From contig JBGTSY010000015.1 of assembly GCA_041940025.1 (NCBI GenBank), forward strand, positions 1-46,484: a stretch of DNA of 46,484 nucleotides, in the 5' to 3' direction. The translations under genes and the position numbers were made by a program. Shown in pieces: positions 8,541 to 17,703 of this stretch. The notes beneath the pieces are model-generated. The model was not told the DNA's origin and did not search any database. It saw only the letters and a list, made by a program, of their open reading frames with translations. How positions within the stretch are numbered: position 1 is the stretch's first letter; each line of letters starts with the position of its first letter. This DNA is from UBA5859 sp041940025 (lineage in GTDB: Bacteria; Pseudomonadota; Gammaproteobacteria; UBA5859).

Positions 8541-9154
8541 TTCTTAAAGGCTTCAACCGGTGTCAGTATCTTTCAAAGATAGCAAAAACCACTTATCGTT
8601 CTTCTTAGTACTTCAGATCCTATTTTCCTAGATAATTTACGGCCATCACAGATGACTTTAGATACAGAATCCTTATTGTTAGAAAAAGCACAAGGTGACA
8701 AGATCGGGCAATTAGATATATCAGAGTAACATCACTTGGTGGTCGTGCAGAGCAGCACATTGATATTGCTACTAATTTTCATCCAGATTGTAAAACACTT
8801 TATGACATGCCAATTCTATTGGCTATGGTTAAATGAGCTTTTTTGAATACACAGTTTGCAACAGAAGCAAGCAACGGTGGATTAACATCTTTTCCAGGAG
8901 GAGGTAGTAATTTTTGGCATGAGGTTAATAGATTTGGAAGGCTCAATATACACGATTAATATCTATCATTTTATGGATCACACTTCTTGCATTTCAACGA
9001 TGTCGAGTCCTCTTATGTAAGTAATGAGCAAATTGGACTGGGTATGTGCACGGTTAGTTATCATCCCAAAAATAATACTAATTAGTGGGATTATTTTAAA
9101 TGCCATGCCATGGGACTACCAATCTCGTCTCAAACAGCTTTCAAAGTCTATTGA
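8541..9154 (+). pseudogene. Decayed plus-strand gene, family not recognised
   Basis: No long ORF exists here, but the plus strand reads as protein once stops and one frameshift are ignored. Frame 1 runs from 8541 with a stop at 8580, then is open from 8583 to the TAA at 8727 (SDPIFLDNLRPSQMTLDTES is part of it). Near 8700 the sense moves to another frame, which is open for about 150 codons to the TGA at 9152. That frame is broken only by TGA at 8834, TAA at 8957 and TAG at 9083. It includes RAEQHIDIATNFHPDCKTLY, GGLTSFPGGGSNFWHEVNRF and FLHFNDVESSYVSNEQIGLG. The low stop density for such A+T-rich DNA and the protein-like composition indicate a gene that died recently. I do not recognise the family. 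Its 3' end overlaps the end of the minus-strand lipoprotein gene. Confidence 0.6.
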
Positions 9155-9634
9155 GGTATACTCGGCATCACTCGTTGACCAGGAAAATGCATTGAAATTT
9201 AAATTATCCGAAAAGCAAAGTGCACCTTGAATCGTCGTGCAAAAACCCTCGGCAGATCTTATCGTCGGTATCGGTAATGTTATCTCTACTCGTCTTCCAC
9301 TAATTCCTTCTTGTAAAATTTCGTTTCCCAAGTCTTTATACATGAAGAAGTCACCATCAACTGCAGTGGCTTGTATCTCGTTATATTCTCCTGTGCATGA
9401 AGAATCATTATAAATTCGAACACTGTATGCAATTCGACCATCATCTAAAAACTCGTACACCCCCTTACCCCAAAATGATACAGGGTCGCCCATTGAATTT
9501 ATAATTTCAGGTTGTTCGCATGCTTCAGTGATCCATTTTCCAGATAAAGGCGTAGAATCGTTAGATCCATTACTGTGATTACAACTCACTATGCTTAATC
9601 CCAGTACCACAATCGAAAACAGTCTTAACATCAT
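9116..9634 (-). CDS. Small lipoprotein of unknown function
   Basis: The 172-aa product begins with a clear lipoprotein signal, MMLRLFSIVVLGLSIVSC, with Cys18 as the lipidated residue, followed by a Ser/Asn/Gly-rich linker. The rest reads as a small beta-rich domain: LSGKWITEACEQPE, then GVYEFLDDGRIAYSVRIYND, and four or more cysteines after the linker that may form disulfides. The start SGKW... with a later GRI/YxVR pattern is typical of lipocalin-like or copper-resistance-type small domains, but I cannot assign one. It is a single gene flanked by decayed plus-strand sequence on both sides, so it may have been inserted in or left after rearrangement. It should be anchored in the outer or inner membrane, facing the periplasm. 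Confidence 0.7.
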   Translation of the reverse strand: MMLRLFSIVVLGLSIVSCNHSNGSNDSTPLSGKWITEACEQPEIINSMGDPVSFWGKGVYEFLDDGRIAYSVRIYNDSSCTGEYNEIQATAVDGDFFMYKDLGNEILQEGISGRRVEITLPIPTIRSAEGFCTTIQGALCFSDNLNFNAFSWSTSDAEYTSIDFESCLRRDW

Positions 9635-9640
9635 TATTCA

Positions 9641-9902
9641 GTAATTATTCTAGATTTATCGGTATTCATTGAATCAAACTACTCGTGTCCGATGACGATC
9701 TATACATGGATTACCCATGCGCCTCAAAATACAGAGCCGGTTAATTTAAATAACCCAAAGTGTACAGTGCGGCTAATTAATAATCAACCGCACTTTAAAG
9801 GTAGTTATTGATCTCATTCCAAGAACCGAAGTAGGTGGTGCCAAACTTCAGAGAAAAGAAATTGATAATTTAGCTGTTACAGCCGTCAATGCTACTAAAT
9901 GA
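9641..9902 (+). pseudogene. Possible remnant of a second decayed plus-strand gene
   Basis: On the plus strand a frame is open from 9641 to the TGA at 9809 (56 codons, including TWITHAPQNTEPVNLNNPKC). Just before its end the sense seems to shift into the frame beginning GTTATTGAT at 9804, which runs to the TGA at 9900 (VIDLIPRTEVGGAKLQRKEI is part of it). Both halves look like real protein, but there is no start, no ribosome site and no family I know. It may belong to the same dead locus as 8541-9154, split by the minus-strand lipoprotein gene. Evidence is weaker than for that region. Confidence 0.35.
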
Positions 9903-9933
9903 ATTAATTTATCAAGTGTTCTAGTTTAAATCT

Positions 9934-12300
9934 TTATTCGCCCTGCCCCGCAAGATACATCCAAGTATCCACAACTGAGTCCGGATTGAGAGAAATACTA
10001 GAAATGCCCTGCTTCATTAGCCATCGAGCGAGATCAGGGTGATCAGATGGTCCTTGCCCACAAATACCCACATATTTATTTTGACTACGGCAAGCGGATA
10101 TCGCCATAGAAAGAAACTTAGTCACGGCCGGATTTCGCTCATCAAATTTATCTGCCACCAGGCCTGAATCTCTATCTAAACCGAGGGTCAATTGAGTGAG
10201 ATCATTTGATCCTATAGAGAAGCCATCAAAATATTGCAGGAATTCCTCCGCTAAAATTGCGTTGGCAGGCAGTTCACACATCATCACAATTTTTAAATCA
10301 TCTTTGCCTCGCTCCAATCCGTTCTCTTTCAAAAGAGAAATCACATGACTGGCTTCCTCTAGCGTACGAACGAAAGGAACCATGACCCAAATGTTGTCCA
10401 ACCCCATTTCATTACGCACTTTGAGTAAAGCTTCGCACTCCATATCAAAACAGCTACGAAACTCTTCCGAGACATAACGAGAAGCACCGCGGAATCCGAG
10501 CATGGGATTTTCTTCTCTAGGCTCATATTCCCGACCACCCACCAGATTGGCGTATTCATTGGATTTAAAATCGGATAAACGTACGATGGTAGGTTTGGGG
10601 TAGGCAGATGCCGCCAAACTGGCAATGCCCTCTGTGAGCTTCTCCACAAAAAATTCTCGTGGTCCCTGATAACCGCTCCAGTATTGAGTCACCTGCTCCT
10701 TTAAACCTGGCTCCAATTGCGCAAAATCAAGCAAGGCACGCGGATGCACGCCGATCATGCGATTAATAATGAACTCCAAACGCGCCAAGCCAATTCCTTC
10801 GTTTGGCAAGTTCGAAAAATCGAATGCACGATCCGGGTTGCCCACATTCATCATTAATTTCACAGGTGAAGGCGGCATTTTGCCGAGATGAATTTCATTA
10901 ATTTCAAAAGCAAGATTACCTTGATAGACAAAACCCGTATCACCTTCAGCACAGGAGACGGTGACTTCCTGACCACTAGCGAGTTTACTGGTAACGTTGC
11001 CACAGCCTACCACCGCAGGAATGCCTAACTCACGCGCAATAATGGCTGCATGGCACGTGCGTCCGCCTCGATTGGTGACAATTGCTGACGCGCGTTTCAT
11101 AACCGGCTCCCAATCCGGATCGGTCATATCCGTTACCAAAATATCGCCTTCTTTTACCAGATCCATTTCGTCAGGGCTATTGACTAAACATACCTCACCC
11201 GCACCTATTTTTTGACCGATGGCACGACCCGATGCCAGCACATCGCCACGTTGCTGTAATTGATAACGGCGAATGATTTGCTCATTCTGTTGGCTTTTTA
11301 CGGTTTCCGGTCGCGCTTGCAGAATATAGATCTTACCGTCTTCCCCATCTTTGCCCCACTCCACATCCATAGGACGACCATAATGTTTTTCAATGGTGAT
11401 AGCCATGCGGCCTAAATCCTGGAGATCCTCATCACTAATAGAGAAAAGATCACGCTGCTCTTCTGCCACCTCCACGGTTTTGACTTTCTCTTCAGAACCT
11501 TCTGGCGCGTAGATCATCTTAATGGCTTTAGTTCCGCGCTTTCTGCGTAATATCGCGGGTTTGCCCGATTCCAAATTGGGCTTATACAGGTAAAACTCAT
11601 CGGGATTCACCGCGCCCTGCACAACTGTCTCACCTAGACCATATGACGAGGTAACAAAGACAGTTTTATCAAAACCAGTCTCCGTATCCAAAGTAAACAA
11701 TACACCGGACGCACCTAGATCACTGCGTACCATGCGTTGGATCCCCGCAGATAAGGCTACCTGACTATGGGCAAAACCCTGATGCACCCGATAAGCGATG
11801 GCACGATCGTTAAACAGAGAGGCAAAAACCAGTTTCACATGGGCCACCACATCATCGGCACCGCTGATATTCAAATAGGTCTCTTGCTGACCGGCGAAAG
11901 AAGCATCGGGTAAATCCTCAGCGGTAGCCGAGGAACGCACGGCGACCGCAATATTGGATTGATCACCACATAGTTGCTGATAACCCTGGCGAATATCCGC
12001 TTCCAACTCGGCGGTCAGAGGTGCATCACAAATCCATTGGCGGATCTCGGCGCCCGTTTTCATCAAAGCTTTGACATCATCCACGTCTAATTGTGTCAGA
12101 GCTTTATCAATTTTTTCTTTTAATCCTGACTCAGCAATAAAGGTGCGGTAGGCAACAGCGGTAGTGGCAAAACCACCTGGTACCGTGACACCAGCCTCGG
12201 ACAAATGGCTAATCATCTCGCCGAGTGAAGCATTTTTACCGCCCACTTGTTCGACATCATTCATACCTAAAGATTCAAACCCAATGATGTTGTTGGCCAA
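9934..12300 (-). CDS. ppsA: Phosphoenolpyruvate synthase
   Basis: PpsA converts pyruvate, ATP and water to phosphoenolpyruvate, AMP and phosphate, the entry step of gluconeogenesis from three-carbon acids. The 788-aa length is that of the family. The order is the N-terminal ATP-grasp-like domain (VGGKNASLGEM, AVRSSATAEDLPDASFAGQQET), the swivelling phosphohistidine domain with His417 in GGRTCHAAIIAREL, and the C-terminal TIM-barrel PEP/pyruvate domain ending in GICGQGPSDHPDLARWL. Thr415, two residues before the active His, matches the residue phosphorylated by the PSRP regulator in E. coli. The regulator gene lies next door, divergently, 84 bases away. Cytoplasmic. The methylcitrate genes nearby supply its pyruvate. 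Confidence 0.97.
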   Translation of the reverse strand: MANNIIGFESLGMNDVEQVGGKNASLGEMISHLSEAGVTVPGGFATTAVAYRTFIAESGLKEKIDKALTQLDVDDVKALMKTGAEIRQWICDAPLTAELEADIRQGYQQLCGDQSNIAVAVRSSATAEDLPDASFAGQQETYLNISGADDVVAHVKLVFASLFNDRAIAYRVHQGFAHSQVALSAGIQRMVRSDLGASGVLFTLDTETGFDKTVFVTSSYGLGETVVQGAVNPDEFYLYKPNLESGKPAILRRKRGTKAIKMIYAPEGSEEKVKTVEVAEEQRDLFSISDEDLQDLGRMAITIEKHYGRPMDVEWGKDGEDGKIYILQARPETVKSQQNEQIIRRYQLQQRGDVLASGRAIGQKIGAGEVCLVNSPDEMDLVKEGDILVTDMTDPDWEPVMKRASAIVTNRGGRTCHAAIIARELGIPAVVGCGNVTSKLASGQEVTVSCAEGDTGFVYQGNLAFEINEIHLGKMPPSPVKLMMNVGNPDRAFDFSNLPNEGIGLARLEFIINRMIGVHPRALLDFAQLEPGLKEQVTQYWSGYQGPREFFVEKLTEGIASLAASAYPKPTIVRLSDFKSNEYANLVGGREYEPREENPMLGFRGASRYVSEEFRSCFDMECEALLKVRNEMGLDNIWVMVPFVRTLEEASHVISLLKENGLERGKDDLKIVMMCELPANAILAEEFLQYFDGFSIGSNDLTQLTLGLDRDSGLVADKFDERNPAVTKFLSMAISACRSQNKYVGICGQGPSDHPDLARWLMKQGISSISLNPDSVVDTWMYLAGQGE

Positions 12301-12384
12301 CTTTTGATCCTCGCTGATTATGACTAATAGGCTAAATAGATTATGCTAAGGTTTAGTCATTAAAATTAAATAAAGTATTTTACT

Positions 12385-13206
12385 ATGTCCGCGACTCGCA
12401 CGATATTTTATCTTTCCGATAGTACAGGCCTGACGGCGGAAACTTTGGGACGTAGTTTAGTGGAACAGTTTCCCGATCTCCAAATTCAAGAGAAAATTAT
12501 TCCCTTTATCTCCGATATTTCCAGCGCTCAGGCCGCAGTGAAAGAGATCCAATTGGCCTCTCAAACCGACGGTCAGCCACCGATCCTCTTTAGCACCCTG
12601 GTGGATAACGACCTGCGCGCCATTATTGCGCAAAGCCCAGGTATTTTACTCGATTTTGTCGAAACATTTATTGGTCGATTGGAAGTCGAACTAAAAATGG
12701 AATCAAGCAATAAAGTTGGTCACCGCCACGATTCTGAAAGTTACGAGAAATATATGACGCGAATGGAGGCTTTAAATTACGCCCTGCGCAATGACGATGG
12801 CTCCGCAGTTCAAGACTATGATCAGGCGGACATCATTCTCATTGGCGCCTCGCGCACCGGTAAAACTCCCACTTGCCTCTACCTCGCCATGCACTTCGGT
12901 ATTCTAGCGGCAAATTATCCATTGACTCCTGACGATCTCGAAACCACTCGCTTACCGCACCCCTTACAAGCACACAAAAACAAGCTTTTTGGATTACACA
13001 TCACTGCCGAGCGGCTACAAAAACTCCGTCAGGAGCGTCGACCCAATTCAAACTACGCCTCCTTGTCACAGTGTCAATTCGAGGTGCGACAAACAGAGGC
13101 TCTATTCCGAGATCAAAAAATTCCCTTCACTACTACCACCGATCGTTCTGTGGAAGAGCTGGCCTCTACCATATTGCACCATAGCAAGGTGAAACGCCGA
13201 CTATAA
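12385..13206 (+). CDS. ppsR: PEP synthase regulatory protein (kinase/pyrophosphorylase)
   Basis: This is a DUF299/PSRP family protein of 273 aa, the usual size. It inactivates PEP synthase by ADP-dependent phosphorylation of a threonine and reactivates it by Pi-dependent dephosphorylation. The N-terminus reads TIFYLSDSTGLTAETLGRSL, a family hallmark. The P-loop is GASRTGKT at residues 154-161, followed by PTCLYLAMHFGILAANYPL and a C-terminal segment with RPNSNYAS. It is divergent from ppsA, its target, and shares the 12301-12384 promoter region. The stop at 13206 is followed at once by a strong terminator hairpin. Confidence 0.96.
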   Translation: MSATRTIFYLSDSTGLTAETLGRSLVEQFPDLQIQEKIIPFISDISSAQAAVKEIQLASQTDGQPPILFSTLVDNDLRAIIAQSPGILLDFVETFIGRLEVELKMESSNKVGHRHDSESYEKYMTRMEALNYALRNDDGSAVQDYDQADIILIGASRTGKTPTCLYLAMHFGILAANYPLTPDDLETTRLPHPLQAHKNKLFGLHITAERLQKLRQERRPNSNYASLSQCQFEVRQTEALFRDQKIPFTTTTDRSVEELASTILHHSKVKRRL

Positions 13207-13223
13207 TGCTTAACTAAACCAAA

Positions 13224-13254
13224 CACCCCAGCAACGTTGCCGGGGTGCTTTTTA
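13224..13254 (+). terminator. Rho-independent terminator of ppsR
   Basis: CACCCC (13224-13229) pairs with GGGGTG (13242-13247), and GCAAC with GTTGC inside; one A/C mismatch separates the two blocks. The hairpin is followed by CTTTTTATT on the plus strand. It lies in the 58-base gap between the convergent ppsR and prpD stops. The complement has GTGTTTGGTTT after the stem, so it may also help end the prp transcript. Confidence 0.85.
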
Positions 13255-13264
13255 TTCAAACGAA

Positions 13265-14707
13265 CTATATGACCAGCAGATCCACAAACTCGTTTACCGG
13301 GGTAGCTTCGAGCCTGTTTTGATCCAAACATAAAGATAGGATCTGATCCACCCGTTTGGCCGGAAAACGCGTTTTCAGATTGCGATCAAATTTAGCTTCC
13401 AAGAGTGGAATGCCTTCCGAGCGACGACGTCGATGACCGATGGGGAATTCCACATCGATCTGCTCCGTGGAAGAGCCATCTTTAAAATGTACTTGAATGC
13501 CATTGGAGATCGAGCGCAACTCGGGATTATGGTAGTCCTGGCTCCATTGTTCGTTTTCCACCACTTCCATCTTATCGCGCAAAGCATCTATTCGAGGATC
13601 TTTGGCCACCGAATCTTCGTAGTGATCCGCTGTCAGATCGCCAAAAAGCAGGCCAATAGCCACCATATATTGCAGACAATGATCTCGATCCGCTGGATTA
13701 TGCAGTTCACCCACCTTGCTGATGATTCGAATGGCGGACTCATGAGTGGTCAAGGTCACTTTATCAATCTCATCCAACCGATCTTTAATCTGCGGATGCA
13801 ATGTCACCGCCGCTTCTACCGCAGTTTGCGCATGAAACTCCGCCGGGAAGGAAATCTTAAATAATACTTGCTCCATGACATAAGAGCCGTATGGTCGCTG
13901 GAATTCAAAGGAATTGCCTTTGAAAGCCACATCATAAAAACCCCAGGTCTTAGCAGATAACACACTGGGATAGCCCATCTCACCTTTCATGGTCATCAGC
14001 GCTAAACGTACCGCGCGGCTGGTAGCATCCCCCGCAGCCCAAGATTTTCTTGAACCTGTATTAGGCGCATGGCGATAAGTTCTTAGGCTTTGACCATCCA
14101 CCCACGCTAAGGATAACGCATCGATAATTTGATCTTGAGTGCCGCCTAACATTTCAGTGACCACGGCGGTGCTCGCTACCTTCACCAGTACAACGTGATC
14201 CAAGCCCACTCGATTAAAGCTATTTTCCAGTGCCAAACAGCCCTGAATTTCATGAGCTTTGATCATCGCGGTCAACACATCGCGCATCACCAATGGCTCT
14301 TTACCTTCAGCTACCCGCTGCCGACTAATGAAATCCGCAACGGCCAATATTCCGCCTAAATTGTCAGAAGGGTGGCCCCACTCTGCCGCTAGCCAGGTGT
14401 CGTTATAATCCAACCAACGGATCATGGCGCCGATGTTAAATGCCGCTGAGACTGGATCTAATTGAAACTGTGTTCCTGGCACTTTGGCACCATTTGGTAC
14501 TAATGTCCCTGGAACGATGGGACCAAGATGTTTGCTGCACTCGGGAAACCGTAACGCCAGGAAGCCACAACCTAAAGTATCCATTAAACAATTGCGAGCG
14601 GTGTTATAAGCTTCCTCACTGGTGATCTGGTAGTTCGCGACATACGCCGCAATGTCCACTAACTCCTTGTCCGGATCGGGACGAACGTTAACATCATGTA
14701 AACTCAT
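13265..14707 (-). CDS. prpD: 2-methylcitrate dehydratase
   Basis: PrpD dehydrates 2-methylcitrate to 2-methyl-cis-aconitate in the methylcitrate cycle. The 480-aa length matches E. coli PrpD (about 483). MmgE/PrpD family signatures include TARNCLMDTLGCGFLAL, the dehydratase motif WLDYNDTWLAAEWGHPSDNL, and GDATSRAVRLALM with FYDVAFKG. The C-terminus keeps FPIGHRRRRSEGIPLLEAKF. Cytoplasmic. It is last in the run citE-like-prpB-prpC-prpD, 43 bases after prpC, with AGGAAG ahead of its ATG. Having prpD rather than the acnD/prpF pair means the iron-sulfur variant of this step is not encoded here. Confidence 0.96.
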   Translation of the reverse strand: MSLHDVNVRPDPDKELVDIAAYVANYQITSEEAYNTARNCLMDTLGCGFLALRFPECSKHLGPIVPGTLVPNGAKVPGTQFQLDPVSAAFNIGAMIRWLDYNDTWLAAEWGHPSDNLGGILAVADFISRQRVAEGKEPLVMRDVLTAMIKAHEIQGCLALENSFNRVGLDHVVLVKVASTAVVTEMLGGTQDQIIDALSLAWVDGQSLRTYRHAPNTGSRKSWAAGDATSRAVRLALMTMKGEMGYPSVLSAKTWGFYDVAFKGNSFEFQRPYGSYVMEQVLFKISFPAEFHAQTAVEAAVTLHPQIKDRLDEIDKVTLTTHESAIRIISKVGELHNPADRDHCLQYMVAIGLLFGDLTADHYEDSVAKDPRIDALRDKMEVVENEQWSQDYHNPELRSISNGIQVHFKDGSSTEQIDVEFPIGHRRRRSEGIPLLEAKFDRNLKTRFPAKRVDQILSLCLDQNRLEATPVNEFVDLLVI

Positions 14708-14750
14708 GGGGACTTCCTCAAACTATTTTTAGTATTGTGGTACTCGAAAC

Positions 14751-15875
14751 TTAAGAGCGTTTTTCAATAGGTACATACTCTAAAGAGTCTGGACCGATAT
14801 AGCCCGCACTGGGACGAATCAATCGATTATTGCTGCGCTGTTCAATCACATGGGCCGACCAACCAGCCGTACGCGCAATCACGAAAATTGGGGTGAACAT
14901 AGGGGTGGGAATGCCACACATGTGGTATGCAGAGGCACTATAAAAATCGAGGTTTGGGAATAATTTTTTCTCATCCCACATCAATTTTTCTATGCGCTCC
15001 GACACCGGATACAGCACTGTATCACCACAATCGTCTGATAATTTTTTAGACCAGCCTTTAATGACATCAGAACGCGGATCGGAAGTGCTATAAACACGAT
15101 GACCAAATCCCATAATCAACGCTTTCTTTGCCAACATGTCTCTCAAACCTGCTTCAGCTTCATCTGGCGTTTTGAACTTTTCAATCAGCTCCATGGCCGC
15201 TTCATTGGCGCCGCCATGTAACGGACCACGTAAGGTGCCGATTGCAGAAGTAATAGAGGAGTAGAAATCAGACAAGGTGGCAGTAGTCACCCGAGCGGCA
15301 AAAGTGGACGCGTTAAACTCATGCTCGGCATAAAGAATCAAAGAAACGTCCATCACTCGATGGCGCAACTCATCGGGCCGTTCACCCAATAAGGTATGCA
15401 AATAGTGCCCGGCAATGCTCTCCTCCTCACTGTCCACCTCAATACGTGCGCCAGATTGACTAAAGTGATACCAGTAGTTTAAGGCGCTGGCAAAACAGGC
15501 AATCAATCGATCTGCAATCTGATGTTGCTGTGCTTGAGGGTCGGTTTCCGGCTCTAAGGTTCCCAGTACTGAACTGGTGGTACGCATCACATCCATGGGA
15601 TGTGCATCTTTAGGGATCTGCTCTAATACATTTTTTAAAGCTTGTGGTAAACCACGCATGCCCTGTAACTTGGTTTTATACGCATCCAGTTCACTTTGGG
15701 TAGGCAGCTTATTATGAATAAGCAGATGGGCGACCTCTTCAAATGTGGCATGCTCTGCTAAGTCTTGAATTGAATATCCGCGATAAGTTAAGCCGACACC
15801 TTCTTTACCGACAGTGGAAACAGCTGTTTCACCTGCTTCGATCCCAGCCAGTCCACCAGGTTTTTTTCCGCTCAT
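14751..15875 (-). CDS. prpC: 2-methylcitrate synthase
   Basis: PrpC condenses propionyl-CoA with oxaloacetate to 2-methylcitrate. It belongs to the short citrate-synthase family (374 aa; family about 370-390). The catalytic triad is visible: His220 in GPLHGGANEAAM, His259 in MGFGHRVYSTSDPR, and Asp310 in FPNLDFYSASAYHMCGIP. The N-terminus GLAGIEAGETAVSTVG and YRGYSIQDLAEHATFEEVAHLL are typical of methylcitrate synthases. The start overlaps the prpB stop by 4 bases (ATGA), a sign of translational coupling. True citrate synthase activity is possible as a side reaction, but the context supports PrpC. Confidence 0.96.
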   Translation of the reverse strand: MSGKKPGGLAGIEAGETAVSTVGKEGVGLTYRGYSIQDLAEHATFEEVAHLLIHNKLPTQSELDAYKTKLQGMRGLPQALKNVLEQIPKDAHPMDVMRTTSSVLGTLEPETDPQAQQHQIADRLIACFASALNYWYHFSQSGARIEVDSEEESIAGHYLHTLLGERPDELRHRVMDVSLILYAEHEFNASTFAARVTTATLSDFYSSITSAIGTLRGPLHGGANEAAMELIEKFKTPDEAEAGLRDMLAKKALIMGFGHRVYSTSDPRSDVIKGWSKKLSDDCGDTVLYPVSERIEKLMWDEKKLFPNLDFYSASAYHMCGIPTPMFTPIFVIARTAGWSAHVIEQRSNNRLIRPSAGYIGPDSLEYVPIEKRS

Positions 15876-16759
15876 TTTGTTTTCTCCTCTGCATACAGCT
15901 CATCCAGTTTTTGTTCATACTCGTGATATCCCAAGCAGTCATAAAGTTCCATTCGCGGCTGCATGATATCCACCACATTCTCTTGGGTACCTTCTTGTCT
16001 TAGTGCTTCGTATACATTTAAAGTTGCTCTGGCTTGAGCCCGAAACGCAGATAGGGGATATAACACTAGTCCTACGTTAACTTCACGTAATTGTTCTACT
16101 GTGTAGAGTGGCGTTTGACCAAATTCTGTGATGTTCGCCAAAATAGGAATGCCCACTGCATCCGCAAATTGCTTATACATCTCTAATTCGGTCATGGCTT
16201 CGGGGAATATCATGTCTGCCCCCGCCTCTTTACACAAACAAGCTCGCTCAATTGCGGCATCTAATCCTTCGACTGCCAACGCATCTGTGCGCGCCATAAT
16301 GACAAAATCCGAATCTGTTTTTGCGTCCACCGCAGCTTTCACTCTGTCCACCATCTCTTGGGTGCTGACAATAGCTTTATTGGGACGATGGCCGCAGCGT
16401 TTCGCAGCGATCTGATCTTCGATGTGTACTGCAGCCGCACCTGCTGTGATCATCTGTTTGATGGTGCGGCTAATCATAAAGGCATTTCCCCAACCGGTGT
16501 CGATATCCACTAATAGGGGCAACGGGCAAGCAGATGTGATGCGCCTCACATCCTCGAGCACATCATTTAGGGTGGTCATACCTAAGTCCGGTAAACCATA
16601 AGAGGCGTTGGCCACACCACCGCCAGACAGATAAATAGCTCTGAAACCAACCCGCTGGGCCAACATTGCCGAATAGGCGTTGATAGTACCAATTACCTGT
16701 AATGGGCTTTCTTCAACGACAGCTTGTTTAAATAGTTTGCCTGGTGACGTGTGAGTCAT
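15872..16759 (-). CDS. prpB: 2-methylisocitrate lyase
   Basis: PrpB splits 2-methylisocitrate into pyruvate and succinate, closing the methylcitrate cycle. The 295-aa length equals the family norm. The active-site motif is KRCGH at residues 120-124, with DIDTGWG for magnesium binding at about 85-91 and the substrate-side segment LSGGGVANASYGLPDLG. Cytoplasmic. It overlaps prpC by 4 bases and follows the citE-like gene after 65 bases. The pyruvate made here can be passed to PEP synthase, encoded about 4 kb away. Isocitrate lyase is the main alternative, but the size and neighbours decide for PrpB. Confidence 0.97.
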   Translation of the reverse strand: MTHTSPGKLFKQAVVEESPLQVIGTINAYSAMLAQRVGFRAIYLSGGGVANASYGLPDLGMTTLNDVLEDVRRITSACPLPLLVDIDTGWGNAFMISRTIKQMITAGAAAVHIEDQIAAKRCGHRPNKAIVSTQEMVDRVKAAVDAKTDSDFVIMARTDALAVEGLDAAIERACLCKEAGADMIFPEAMTELEMYKQFADAVGIPILANITEFGQTPLYTVEQLREVNVGLVLYPLSAFRAQARATLNVYEALRQEGTQENVVDIMQPRMELYDCLGYHEYEQKLDELYAEEKTK

Positions 16760-16824
16760 AGAAATTGAATACTCCTAAATTTCTTTCCTCGACACAGAAA
16801 TCTTATTTAAATTATCAGACGAGG

Positions 16825-17703
16825 TTATTTTTTACTGATAGCACTGATGGCGTCGTTCAGCTCTAATAAACGCCTTGCCGCATCTACTTTGTGGGGCTCT
16901 ACGATGCGCCCATTAAATATCGCCACACCCTTACCGACACTTTGAGCTTTTTCATATACATCTATGATTTCTTTTGCTTTTTCTAGGTCGTATTTACGAG
17001 GGGTAAAGGCATCATTGGTATACGGCAATTGGCGAGGATGAACGACAGTCTTGCCGTCAAATCCCATGTCTCTTGCTTGTCGGCAAGACAGCTCACAGGC
17101 GACTGGATCTTCCAATTCTGTATGAGAGCCATCAAGAATCGATAGATTAAAGGCTCTTGCGGCAAAAAGACTGACCATAGAGGCCATTTGCACCGCTGTT
17201 CTATCTGGCGCATCGTGACGATAAATGGCGCTAGCGAGATCGCTGGTGCCCATCACCAGACAACAGAGCCGATCGGAACAGCCGGCGATAGACTCTGCCC
17301 TTAAAATAGCCAGAGGCGTTTCTATCATCACCATCACTGGTAAATGTTTACCACCACAACTATCTAGATTTTCAATAGTTTCAAGAACTTCTTCCGCACT
17401 ATTCACCTGAGAAATAAGCACAGCATCTAGGCTGTGGTGATCTGCAAATGCGGCTAAATCATCCATACACCAAGGCGTTTGCAAGCCATTGATTCTAACC
17501 ACCAGTTCTTGATGGATGAATCCACCCTTTTGCAAAGCTTCGTAAACGTTTTTTCGGGCGTTTTCTTTAAAATCCAGGGCAACAGAATCTTCGAGGTCAA
17601 ATACCAAGCTATCAGCATCCAACTCCCGTGCTTTTTCTAAATAACGTTTGTTGTCCCCAGGAACATACAACATTGAACGCCTGGGACGAAATGCATGTTG
17701 CAT
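16825..17703 (-). CDS. HpcH/HpaI-family CoA-ester lyase (CitE-like)
   Basis: The 292-aa protein is a CitE-like TIM barrel that cleaves or hydrolyses carboxyl-CoA thioesters. Family motifs appear in order: RRSMLYVPGDNKRYLEKA, the acid pair in VFDLEDSVALDFKENAR, arginine in VVRINGLQTPWCMDDL, MIETPLAILRAESIAG, and near the end FDGKTVVHPRQL for CoA binding. Without citD/citF genes it is not a citrate lyase subunit. Likely roles are malyl-CoA, citramalyl-CoA or methylmalyl-CoA lyase or thioesterase. As first gene of the run ending in prpBCD it may handle a CoA ester linked to propionate or itaconate-type metabolism. The exact substrate is open. ATG at 17703; no signal peptide. Confidence 0.85.
   Translation of the reverse strand: MQHAFRPRRSMLYVPGDNKRYLEKARELDADSLVFDLEDSVALDFKENARKNVYEALQKGGFIHQELVVRINGLQTPWCMDDLAAFADHHSLDAVLISQVNSAEEVLETIENLDSCGGKHLPVMVMIETPLAILRAESIAGCSDRLCCLVMGTSDLASAIYRHDAPDRTAVQMASMVSLFAARAFNLSILDGSHTELEDPVACELSCRQARDMGFDGKTVVHPRQLPYTNDAFTPRKYDLEKAKEIIDVYEKAQSVGKGVAIFNGRIVEPHKVDAARRLLELNDAISAISKK

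Noticed and set aside
9024..9230. 68-codon plus-strand frame antisense to the lipoprotein end
   Set aside because: Its sense overlaps the end of a lipoprotein gene with a clear lipobox, and it is in a different frame from the pseudogene signal.
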